A stretch of 11,136 nucleotides of DNA from assembly GCA_020355945.1 (NCBI GenBank), contig CP070627.1, positions 894,854 through 905,989 on the forward strand, given 5' to 3'. The translations under genes were made by a program, and so were the position numbers. The notes under the pieces were generated by a model that did not search any database, had not been told where the DNA came from, and worked only from the letters and a program-made list of their open reading frames with translations. Positions 1 through 6,823 of this stretch are shown here, piece by piece. Source of the DNA: Candidatus Aminicenantota bacterium (GTDB lineage Bacteria; Acidobacteriota; Aminicenantia; UBA2199). Each line of letters starts with the position of its first letter. Position 1 is the stretch's first letter.

Positions 1-500
1 CTGTCAGAGGTGTTGATAATTTTTACATCCGCTTCTTTCAGGCCGTTCATTTCCAGGCAGCGCGCCAGCAGATAGTGAGATACGGATAATTCCACCAGGC
101 TGATTTTTTTTCCTTTTAAATCCTTAACTTTCAAGTTATCCCGCACCAAAATGGCATCGTTGCCGTTGGAATAGTCCCCAACAATTAATATCGTACTATC
201 GATACCCGATGCAGACGGCATATCCAGGCACTCCATGTTGGTCATCACACAGGCATCCACCTGTTTGGCTACATAAGCTTCCACCGAAGGAATATAATCC
301 ATCCGTACCAATTGGATTTCAATGCCATAAGCGTCTGCCCATTTTTTTAAAATACCGGATTCTCCTGCATAATCCCAGGGCATCCACCCGGCATAAATAG
401 ACCAGGCTACTTTAAATTTGGGCTTTTGAGCCCAGGCGCTGGTGTCCATTACTCCTATAATTAATGCAAATACAAGGATACTCATCATTATACGTTTCAT
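1..500 (-). CDS. ABC transporter periplasmic substrate-binding protein, urea-carboxylase-associated type (3' part outside window)
   Basis: Only the first 166 codons are present; the gene runs off the left edge. The ATG at 500-498 follows GGAGG (510-514) at a good distance. Residues 1-24 are a Sec signal peptide ending SAWA, then mature QKPKFKVAWSIYAGWMPW. The fold is NMT1/THI5-like (type 2 periplasmic binding protein). The WSIYAGWMPWDYA start, the VDACVMTNMECLDMPSASG stretch and VGDYSNGNDAILV resemble the family annotated as putative urea ABC transporter substrate-binding protein, found near urea carboxylase/allophanate hydrolase genes. That assignment is from memory of the family, not from a search. 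Expected role: capture of urea or a related small amide in the periplasm for an inner-membrane permease and ATPase, which would be encoded next, to the left. It is the last visible gene of a six-gene operon, 88 bp after the PspA-like gene. Ligand identity is inferred; the binding-protein class is clear. Confidence 0.85.
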   Translation of the reverse strand, partial: MKRIMMSILVFALIIGVMDTSAWAQKPKFKVAWSIYAGWMPWDYAGESGILKKWADAYGIEIQLVRMDYIPSVEAYVAKQVDACVMTNMECLDMPSASGIDSTILIVGDYSNGNDAILVRDNLKVKDLKGKKISLVELSVSHYLLARCLEMNGLKEADVKIINTSD

Positions 501-538
501 TGCTTACTTCCTCCTTTTTTATCTTACACTTCTTTTTT

Positions 539-580
539 CTACCTACTACCTACTACCTACTACTTACTACTTACTACCTA
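539..580. repeat. Heptanucleotide tandem repeat, six units
   Basis: Six head-to-tail 7-mers: CTACCTA x3 (539-559), CTACTTA x2 (560-573), CTACCTA x1 (574-580), then CTA. On the transcribed (minus) strand this reads TAGGTAG/TAAGTAG. Because the period is 7, in-frame TAG/TAA stops fall in all three reading frames. It lies in the 88-bp gap between the PspA-like gene and the substrate-binding protein gene, so it is carried in the polycistronic mRNA. It resembles short tandemly repeated heptamer families of other bacteria; its function is unknown. Confidence 0.9.
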
Positions 581-588
581 CTAATCTC

Positions 589-1416
589 TTATATCTTTGG
601 TCTGTCATCTTTTTCTGCTTCTTTCTCTTTGGGAACGCCGGCTGTTTTCTCTTTTTCCAGTCGTCGGGCCGCCAGCATTTCGTCCATTTTACTCCTGGCC
701 GTGGACTGTCTGCCAGCTTTGGCATACTCCTTATCCTGAACGCGAATGTCTACTTTTGCCAATTTTTCTGAAATACGCGCTTTGGCGGTTAGTTTCTTGT
801 TGGCTTCCAGGACTGCCGAAATAGGTCCTTTATCCAGGCTGGTTTCCAGGCCTTGCAGCCGGTCGTTTAATTCAAGAATCTGTTTGGCAGACACAAAGTC
901 AGCAACGGCTTCTGCTTTTTGCTGCGGCATTTTCTCAATTTCTGCTTGTAATTCTTGTAATTGAAGCATGTATCTTTCCATTGTCTGAGAGGTATCTTGA
1001 ATATCTGATTTGAGTCGTTCCTGGATTTGTTCGATTTCTTCGATGCGCACCTGGAAGCGCTCAAACGCGCTGGCGTGTCTATCGTAAGCGGCCATGTCGT
1101 TAGCATCTTTGGCTTCTTCCGCCCTGGCTAACGCCCCTTCCCGTTTTCCCAGGAGTTCTTCTTCCTCTATGTTCAACGCCTCCAAACGGGCACGCTTATC
1201 TTCCAGTACCGATTCCACTTCGGCAATGGCATCCCTCAGGCCTTGAAATTGAGATATCATTGTATCTTTTTGAATATCAAAGGCAGCGGAAATCCCGTCC
1301 ACCGAACCGGTAAACTGCTCATCCGCCGCTTTAATGATACCTCTGGCTTTTTTCCAATTCCAGAACCTAAAATAACGTAAAATCGCTCTAAAAATCCCGA
1401 TTTTTTCTTCTGCCAT
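589..1416 (-). CDS. PspA/IM30-like coiled-coil protein
   Basis: A 275-residue protein with no signal peptide or TM helix, so probably cytoplasmic and peripheral to the inner membrane. ATG 1416-1414 follows GGAGG at 1424-1428. Residues 7-25 (GIFRAILRYFRFWNWKKAR) form an amphipathic, aromatic and basic helix like the membrane-sensing N-terminus of PspA. Residues about 55-165 are a long charged coiled coil. About 168-222 (VADFVSAKQI... then EANKKLTAKARISEKLA) matches the pattern of the PspA C-terminal helices. The tail (about 250-275) is highly charged and low in complexity. PspA proteins form oligomeric scaffolds that protect or remodel stressed inner membranes. The gene is 36 bp downstream of a two-TM coiled-coil gene and 88 bp upstream of a binding-protein gene, so it probably serves this transport/envelope operon rather than a general Psp response; no pspF/BC is visible. 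Family membership is likely by architecture and length but unsearched. Confidence 0.7.
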   Translation of the reverse strand: MAEEKIGIFRAILRYFRFWNWKKARGIIKAADEQFTGSVDGISAAFDIQKDTMISQFQGLRDAIAEVESVLEDKRARLEALNIEEEELLGKREGALARAEEAKDANDMAAYDRHASAFERFQVRIEEIEQIQERLKSDIQDTSQTMERYMLQLQELQAEIEKMPQQKAEAVADFVSAKQILELNDRLQGLETSLDKGPISAVLEANKKLTAKARISEKLAKVDIRVQDKEYAKAGRQSTARSKMDEMLAARRLEKEKTAGVPKEKEAEKDDRPKI

Positions 1417-1452
1417 AAGTTTTCCTCCTTATTATATGTTTATAATTGTACC

Positions 1453-2415
1453 TCATTGCTCTACTCCTCCATGGGTTGAGGGTTGTGTATATATGGAGTC
1501 ATCTATTTCTTCTTGTCTGCCCATGCTTCTTAAGCGGTCTTCTACTTTACGTGCGGCAGCCACAGCACGTTCCAGGTTCGAGGCCGCATTGTCATGCTTT
1601 ACATTCATATGAGCCTCGCTGTCCATCAGGTCAACCACTTCCAGGTAAGTAGAGTCAAGAGTGGCTTCAAGGATTTCGCATTGGTCTAACATCTGTTTTA
1701 ATGTTTCACCTCGCTCTGAGAATAACTCCAATCGCTTGCAGTGACTGCGGACTTTTTCCTGGAGGGCCTGGATAACCAGATCCTTTTGTTCTTCCTCTTT
1801 TTGCCCATTTTTTTCCAGGTTTTTTACCTCTTTTTGCCAGGCTCGCAGCTCCTTGATTAGCTTTTTTTCATCAATCTGGTTCAGGGCCTGGTAGAGGACA
1901 AGGGCTTTATTCAAAAATTTTACCCCTTGATCGTAAGTCTCTTCTGCCAAAATCATAAATCGCTGCGCAGTCATGCTTTTTACCTTTTTGGATTTCTCCT
2001 TTAAGAATTGATACAACCGTGTATAAGCCTCCAGTAATTCCTTAGCTGCCTGCTGCCCCTGGGTAAATCCTGCGGCTTTGCATCTTTCTTCGATATCTTC
2101 TACTTGCTGTTTTTTGTAAACTTTACGTTTTTCCTTCAGTTCTTTGATATAATTTTCTGCAATTGTTTCTCCGCGCACAAAATAGTGAAATATCCAGGAA
2201 ACCAGGCTGAGAAATCCACTGCCCACGGCCAGGGCAAAGGAGGTTTCATTAAAATTTACCAATGTCATATACAAAGCGCTCAAAATAGAGACCGCCGCAG
2301 GGAATAGGGTGGTAGGGTGCTGGAGGGCCTCGGAAAGAACCGCCTTATTGACGGCCCGATTCGAGAAATCCTCCGGGCTCGGTACGTCAGCCTTTTTATT
2401 CCTCGTTCTACTCAA
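1453..2415 (-). CDS. Inner-membrane protein with two TM helices and a long cytoplasmic coiled coil
   Basis: I do not recognise this 320-residue protein with certainty. A polar N-terminus (1-36) precedes two hydrophobic segments at about 37-54 and 59-80, separated by a short NFNET turn. The rest (81-300) is helical and charged with coiled-coil character (KELKEKRKVYKKQQVEDIEE, later KKLIKELRAWQKEVKNLEK). This gives a hairpin anchor with a cytoplasmic rod. The layout is like XpaC-type proteins, often seen beside TelA/PspA-type genes, but no diagnostic motif was identified. The start is TTG at 2415-2413, preceded by GAAGGAG about 9 bases upstream; the nearby ATG (in TTTATATGAG) is out of frame and stops at once. 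It lies 42 bp after the membrane-anchored OmpA fusion and 36 bp before the PspA-like gene. A plausible role, inferred, is to link the periplasmic proteins to the PspA-like scaffold. Confidence 0.75.
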   Translation of the reverse strand: MSRTRNKKADVPSPEDFSNRAVNKAVLSEALQHPTTLFPAAVSILSALYMTLVNFNETSFALAVGSGFLSLVSWIFHYFVRGETIAENYIKELKEKRKVYKKQQVEDIEERCKAAGFTQGQQAAKELLEAYTRLYQFLKEKSKKVKSMTAQRFMILAEETYDQGVKFLNKALVLYQALNQIDEKKLIKELRAWQKEVKNLEKNGQKEEEQKDLVIQALQEKVRSHCKRLELFSERGETLKQMLDQCEILEATLDSTYLEVVDLMDSEAHMNVKHDNAASNLERAVAAARKVEDRLRSMGRQEEIDDSIYTQPSTHGGVEQ

Positions 2416-2457
2416 TGCGCGAATCTCCTTCTCATATAAATCTCTTGAATTTAAATG

Positions 2458-4041
2458 CTAAAGGCTTTCGCCTTCTACAGCAACAAATTCCACCCTGGAG
2501 AGCCGGTAGCGGTAAGAGCGCATGGATTCCCCGGGTTTTTTTACAGCCGGCCGCTGTGAGCCCATCCCTTCTGTCTTTATCCGGTTGGGATTAATGGAGT
2601 GTACTGCCTTTAAATATTGAGCCACCACCTGGGCCCGGGCCAGGGAGAGTTTGACATTTTCTCGCTCATCACCCCCGGGACCGGTATGACCCCGGATAAT
2701 CACCCGGTAACCCGGATAATTGTTGGTAAGCAGTAAGGCTATCTTATCCACGATTTCTTTTCCCTCATCGGTTAAAAGGTTATTCCAGGATTGAAAGGTA
2801 ATGGGTTGAACCCGAAAGGTGCCTACTTCTTGCAGCTTTGCCCACTCCTTATCAGGGAGGGTGGTAAAGTCCTGTTTTTGTGTACCGCCGGCTGCCACAC
2901 TCATCACCTGGGTTCGCGATAATTCTTCCAGGATAGAACTGTTAGTGATCAGGTAAGGGTTGCCCTGCAGCGGGTCTTTTTGAAAAGTCCCGGTGCGTAT
3001 CATCACATCAGTGCAGGCAATAATCGTATTGATCACACCCTCCTGGACACTGGTTCCATAACCACTTCGTACTGAAATCCCAAACTGCCTTTCACAGTTT
3101 TCCACCAGGTTGTACCAGTCGATTTTTTTGAGCATTTCTTCTATGGCATCTTTTTTAAGGTCGGCGGATTTACTCATCTCCTTTATCATTTTCTCGAAGT
3201 TGTTGGCATATAATGCCAGTGTCCGGAAATAGACCCCCAGGAAATCCCGTACTTTTTCAGGGTGTCTTTTCAGGTAATTGCGATTGAAGACAAACACATC
3301 AACAATATACCCGGAAAATCGGTCCGACCCCCAGATATATTTGATTCCCGGGAGTTTCAAGGCTTTAGACAGGTCCGGTTCCCAGAGGACAAAGACGTCG
3401 CCGATTCCTTTTTTGGCCTGTTTCAGGACCTCGGTTGAACCGCCTACTTTCATTTGCCATTCTTTATTGTCCTGGAGTCGATCCAGGTCAAAATCGGCAA
3501 TCGTAAGGTCGATTAAAAAAGAGCTGGGAGAATCCGCAGTATAGACGATTTTTAAGCCAGGGTCATTGAGATCATTGATTTTACCACTGGGGAACCGGTC
3601 GGCAAAGCCGACAATTCCGTCAGCTCCTTTGGATTCGGAAATCGCTGCGGTAATCACACCGGGAAACTTATGAGGGGCGCCGTGGGCTAAATAGGAATTC
3701 ACCGGCAGCACAATACAATCGTAATCACCCCGGGCAAAGGCAGCTAAACGGTCAGCATAAGCACCACCATCATCGGTGAAGTCCATTTGTAATCCTTTAC
3801 GCGCAGCTATTTTCCTCATTTCCGGCGAGGTAATGAACCAATACCCTAAATAATTGTCGCCGCCGATACGGATGGTATAAAGGGAACCGACCGCATCCGA
3901 TGTGGATCGCTGCGACTTTTCAAAAAAAATGGGTTTGATGTACTTGATTGCTAAAATACCTAAAATACCGATGACGATAATCAGGATAAAGCCAACGGCT
4001 GACTTTTTTATTTTTCTCGGTCCTGTTTCCATTTGACTCAT
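2458..4041 (-). CDS. Membrane-anchored NMT1-like substrate-binding domain fused to OmpA-like domain
   Basis: 527 residues. A basic N-terminus (RKIKK) leads into a TM helix at about 14-37 with no evident cleavage site, so it is probably an uncleaved inner-membrane anchor with a periplasmic body. Residues about 53-365 are a periplasmic-binding fold: VGSLYTIRIGGDNYLGYW start, SESKGADGIVG loop, INDLNDPGLKIVYTADSPS, GDVFVLWEPDLSKA. Residues about 405-525 are OmpA-like: RGHTGPGG (450-457), LSLARA (465-470), GMGSQRP (492-498), and YRLSRVEF in place of the usual NRRVEF. The aspartate of the normal GHTD motif, which with the LSxxR arginine binds diaminopimelate in OmpA domains, is Gly454 (codon GGT); Arg469 is retained with the usual 15-residue spacing. 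NCBI-style names for this architecture are 'phosphate ABC transporter substrate-binding/OmpA family protein'; the phosphate part is doubtful. ATG at 4041-4039 has GAGG just upstream. It starts 12 bp after the VWA gene, so translation is probably coupled. Confidence 0.85.
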   Translation of the reverse strand: MSQMETGPRKIKKSAVGFILIIVIGILGILAIKYIKPIFFEKSQRSTSDAVGSLYTIRIGGDNYLGYWFITSPEMRKIAARKGLQMDFTDDGGAYADRLAAFARGDYDCIVLPVNSYLAHGAPHKFPGVITAAISESKGADGIVGFADRFPSGKINDLNDPGLKIVYTADSPSSFLIDLTIADFDLDRLQDNKEWQMKVGGSTEVLKQAKKGIGDVFVLWEPDLSKALKLPGIKYIWGSDRFSGYIVDVFVFNRNYLKRHPEKVRDFLGVYFRTLALYANNFEKMIKEMSKSADLKKDAIEEMLKKIDWYNLVENCERQFGISVRSGYGTSVQEGVINTIIACTDVMIRTGTFQKDPLQGNPYLITNSSILEELSRTQVMSVAAGGTQKQDFTTLPDKEWAKLQEVGTFRVQPITFQSWNNLLTDEGKEIVDKIALLLTNNYPGYRVIIRGHTGPGGDERENVKLSLARAQVVAQYLKAVHSINPNRIKTEGMGSQRPAVKKPGESMRSYRYRLSRVEFVAVEGESL

Positions 4042-4053
4042 GGTATCCTCGAT

Positions 4054-4827
4054 TTATTGTTGGGTATCAAATTGGGTGATATCGAAATTTGGCAATTCAG
4101 CCAATGTTTCGGATAACCTTTTTGATAGGTCGGCAAAGCTGTCGGCCGCTTGATATGATACGGAAAACTGTCTCAGGGGATGATTTTCTTCCACGCACAA
4201 ACCAATAGCATATATAGGGATACCATATTTGGCGGCATACAGTGCAGCCGCGGGAATATTGTCAGCTATCCCGTCGGTGACCACCACCAATCGGAATTCG
4301 CCGTAACCCAGTTGTTTTTTGTATTGGTCCACCAGCCTATCGGTGCCATAGCTAATGGCACGTGCCAGAGGGGTGCCGCCGCCGGCATCGATATCGTCAA
4401 CGGCTTTTAAAAAGGCATCCCGGTTGTTAGTCCCCAAAGGAACCACTTCCCGTCTTCCCAGGCTGTCGAATACATACAGCCCGATATTAACGTCTCCCGG
4501 GACATTTTCCAGGAATTTTTTGATCGCCCACCTGGCGCCTATTATTTTATTGATGAATTGTTGGTCTCCTCCGCAGTTCCTGGAAGTGGGTTCTCGCATA
4601 CTACCGCTCCCGTCCATGATGAAATAAAAATTCCGGGTCAGCTCTGCTTTTCCAACACTGTCAGCAGGTATGGCGATATTTACCGGCTCCTGTTGGATCC
4701 ACAGACGGGCATGGTCGATGGTTTCTTTCGTTTCCTGTTTTTCCGTGGGGGACGATGGTTGGGAGGTACAGCACACCAGGCCAGCAACCAGTATGCAGAT
4801 AAGCGCTTTAAAAAATATTAAATTCAT
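4054..4827 (-). CDS. VWA-domain probable lipoprotein
   Basis: 257 residues. The N-terminus is a short lipoprotein-type signal: MNLIFFK, a hydrophobic stretch, then LVCC with the likely lipidated Cys at 20 (Cys19 is the alternative; both lipoboxes are atypical). A polar linker follows (SQPSSPTEKQETKET). The von Willebrand A domain spans about 64-235 with an intact MIDAS: DGSGSM (Asp72, Ser74, Ser76), GGTPL (Thr152) and VVVTDG (Asp185). A metal ion held there usually binds an acidic residue of a partner protein, so this is a likely protein-protein adhesion or assembly factor in the periplasm. The linker between Ser76 and the next helix (REPTSRNCGGDQQ) is somewhat long. It lies between the two OmpA-fusion genes: 65 bp after the first and 12 bp before the second. 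That context suggests those proteins as partners (inference). A GAGGTGGAG ribosome site precedes ATG 4827-4825. Confidence 0.88.
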   Translation of the reverse strand: MNLIFFKALICILVAGLVCCTSQPSSPTEKQETKETIDHARLWIQQEPVNIAIPADSVGKAELTRNFYFIMDGSGSMREPTSRNCGGDQQFINKIIGARWAIKKFLENVPGDVNIGLYVFDSLGRREVVPLGTNNRDAFLKAVDDIDAGGGTPLARAISYGTDRLVDQYKKQLGYGEFRLVVVTDGIADNIPAAALYAAKYGIPIYAIGLCVEENHPLRQFSVSYQAADSFADLSKRLSETLAELPNFDITQFDTQQ

Positions 4828-4846
4828 TTCTCCACCTCGTTATTCT

Positions 4847-4876
4847 TTATACCTTATACATTAGTTATACGTTATT
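4847..4876. repeat. Degenerate TTATAC repeats in an intergenic gap
   Basis: Three exact TTATAC copies begin at 4847, 4854 and 4865, and a partial TTAT follows at 4872. The first two, and the last two, are spaced by 7 bases, interrupted by TTAG. This AT-rich stretch fills much of the 65-bp gap between the first OmpA-fusion gene and the VWA gene. No hairpin or promoter is obvious. It may be a decayed heptamer repeat. Confidence 0.35.
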
Positions 4877-4892
4877 TCTGGTTCATTGTTTT

Positions 4893-6632
4893 CTATTTCA
4901 ACGGTGTAAATTCGGTCAATTCCGCTTCCACCTGTTTGATACGAAAAACTACCCTGCGGTTGGCATCCCATTCATCTTTGGTGCGGGGAGGATTGAATTT
5001 GGGGTTAGCTATCCCCATGCCTACAGCCACAAATTGTGATTCGTCAAGGCGCAGACCTCTTTTTTTACAGTAGTCAAGAAAACTCTGCCTGACAGCTCGT
5101 GACCGTGAGAGGGAGAGGTTTTTGGCCTGCTGTTCCATTTGATTGATTTCCACCGACGGTTTTCTGTCCTGGCGGGCCTTTAAAATCCCCAGGGGGTCGG
5201 AATGACCTTCGATGATAATCAAAGAACCACCATAGGTCTGGGCAATATTCAATGCTTTTTTAAAATCTCCTTCATATTGCCTTTCGGAAAACACGCTCTG
5301 GTTGGGAGCAAAATTGATCTCCACCTGGAACAGCGTGCCCTGTTCCGCCCAGGTCGTAGGTTCCACGGAAATCTTTTTCTCTACTTTCCGGATATCGAAT
5401 TTCTTTTTGATGGGTTCGGGTTTGATGGTAATATTGGATAATCCCCGGGCCAGTTGGGAATAGTTCCAATTGGCTGACTGGAGTGTCACTTTATTGGACA
5501 TCAAGCCCATATTGATAAAACTTCCCTGGATTTCTTTTGTCAACTGGGTCATGGTTCGGGTGGTTCCTTTGCCGGTAAAAAAACTTATATTCCCATCATA
5601 GCCGACGAATTGACAATCTCCTAGCAAGGCTTCCACATCAGGGACCGCTTGAGGCGCCCCTAACAGGAGGTCTGCCGAATGGGTCATCAGTTTTTTATAT
5701 TCGGTTTGTTTTTCACTTTTTCGGGCTAAAAGGCTTCCCAGGGCTTCCTCTCCTTTCATTAATGCCCTGACAAAAGCTTCTACTTTTGATTTGTTTTGCC
5801 TGAAATAGTCGCTGCGAACCGCATATACATCGGCAATGATCCGTGAAGCGGTTTTAGTACTTAACATGATTTTGGCGCCTTTGACTGACCCTGCGGCTCC
5901 TGTTCCCACTTTGCCGCCGGAAGTCAGGTTCATGGCATCCGGGATAATGCACATCACACCATCAATCGACGAATCCTCTAAGAAAGCACTCACCGGGTCC
6001 ACGATTTTACCCTTTGTGTCATAAGTGGGAAAAGACAATTCATCGAACCACCTGAGTTTAACATTTCTCAAAGAAATACCGGCACTGCTCAGGATATTGG
6101 CCAGGTAATCCATATGGGGACCATAAAGTTGAAGGGCCACTGTTTTATTTTTCAGGGCCCCTGGTCTTTTAACATTCTTTCGGGTCACCAGGGCGTCTCC
6201 CCCGGTGGACCAGGTCATTTGATAAACCACCACCAGGTCAATACCCTGCTTTTTAAAGACTTCGGAAGCAGCGTTAATCATACCCATGGTTCCTCTAAGA
6301 AATGGGGATTGACCTTGCAAACATTTTTCCACCTGTTTGGGGAAATTGTTTTCCACGTACAGTGAAACCTTAAGTCCTTCGGCATTAAACAAACCCGAAT
6401 CCAGGGAATAAATCGTGGCAACGTCGCCTCCCCATGTGATCATGGGTACCTGGAGCGCACCGGACTTCACACTTCCTGCTCTTGTCTTTACCACATCGGT
6501 TAATGGCCTGGGTTTCAACACTTGCTGGTTACCGGATGCGGACACAGTCAATGGTAGTGTAAATACAAATGTAAAAATCAATGCAGCAATGCACCACGTA
6601 ACCAGGGCACTAACATATTTGGTTTTTTGCAT
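4893..6632 (-). CDS. Secreted NMT1-like substrate-binding domain fused to OmpA-like peptidoglycan-binding domain
   Basis: 579 residues from the ATG at 6632-6630, chosen because GGAGG (6638-6642) sits 5 bases before it. An ATG 45 bases upstream (6677) is in frame but has no ribosome site. Residues 1-33 are a Sec signal peptide ending VSAS, with no lipobox. Residues about 62-395 are a periplasmic-binding fold of the NMT1/THI5 class: ITWGGDVATIYSLDSGLF, YQMTWSTGGDALVTRKNVKRP, LKNKTVALQLYGPHMDYLA. Residues about 433-568 are OmpA-like with canonical residues kept: IEGHSDP (Asp479), LSLSRSRAV (Arg510) and NRRVVFRI (558-565). The Asp-Arg interval is 31 residues instead of the usual 15, because of a charged insert (LKARQDRKPSVEINQMEQQ). 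It should be a periplasmic binding module held on peptidoglycan. It is the first gene of the operon, 65 bp upstream of the VWA gene. Confidence 0.87.
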   Translation of the reverse strand: MQKTKYVSALVTWCIAALIFTFVFTLPLTVSASGNQQVLKPRPLTDVVKTRAGSVKSGALQVPMITWGGDVATIYSLDSGLFNAEGLKVSLYVENNFPKQVEKCLQGQSPFLRGTMGMINAASEVFKKQGIDLVVVYQMTWSTGGDALVTRKNVKRPGALKNKTVALQLYGPHMDYLANILSSAGISLRNVKLRWFDELSFPTYDTKGKIVDPVSAFLEDSSIDGVMCIIPDAMNLTSGGKVGTGAAGSVKGAKIMLSTKTASRIIADVYAVRSDYFRQNKSKVEAFVRALMKGEEALGSLLARKSEKQTEYKKLMTHSADLLLGAPQAVPDVEALLGDCQFVGYDGNISFFTGKGTTRTMTQLTKEIQGSFINMGLMSNKVTLQSANWNYSQLARGLSNITIKPEPIKKKFDIRKVEKKISVEPTTWAEQGTLFQVEINFAPNQSVFSERQYEGDFKKALNIAQTYGGSLIIIEGHSDPLGILKARQDRKPSVEINQMEQQAKNLSLSRSRAVRQSFLDYCKKRGLRLDESQFVAVGMGIANPKFNPPRTKDEWDANRRVVFRIKQVEAELTEFTPLK

Positions 6633-6637
6633 GATCT

Positions 6638-6642
6638 CCTCC
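6638..6642 (-). promoter_or_regulatory. Shine-Dalgarno GGAGG deciding the start of the first operon gene
   Basis: The minus strand reads AAAGGAGGAGATC then ATG. This strong site with a 5-base spacing selects the ATG at 6632 over the in-frame ATG at 6677, which lacks any purine-rich site upstream. The choice also puts the basic residues of the signal peptide (MQKTK) right at the N-terminus. Confidence 0.85.
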
Positions 6643-6718
6643 TTTATCCTTTTATATGCATCTACCTTCATATTCATATCGCAATAACTGACCTTCTTTT
6701 TTTAGAATCATAAAAACT

Positions 6719-6747
6719 ATTTTAAAAGAAATGCTGCGGTATTTCAA
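6719..6747 (-). promoter_or_regulatory. Sigma70-type promoter of the six-gene operon
   Basis: On the minus strand a -35 TTGAAA (6747-6742), a 17-base spacer and a -10 TAAAAT (6724-6719). This predicts a transcription start near 6712 and a leader of about 80 bases before the ATG at 6632. Two small matches to consensus at ideal spacing, in the only long gap upstream of the operon, make it a good candidate. Confidence 0.65.
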
Positions 6748-6823
6748 TAGGTAGTGTTATTTTTTTTGAATTCTTTTCCAACCGGGCAAAATTTTCTCGG
6801 GGATTCGGGCTGAAACCGGGGGG

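Noticed and set aside
2458..4041. Phosphate-binding role implied by the common name of this fusion architecture
   Set aside because: The domain aligns with the urea-type NMT1-like neighbour in the same operon; nothing in the sequence supports phosphate as ligand.
6633..6677. Longer N-terminus of the first operon gene from ATG 6677
   Set aside because: It would put 15 charged residues before the signal peptide and has no ribosome site, whereas ATG 6632 has an ideal GGAGG.
6748..6823. Regulator operator between the divergent promoters (AAAATTTT, GAATTC, CCGGGC...CTCGG)
   Set aside because: The symmetries are short or need a bulge, and are no stronger than expected in AT-rich DNA.
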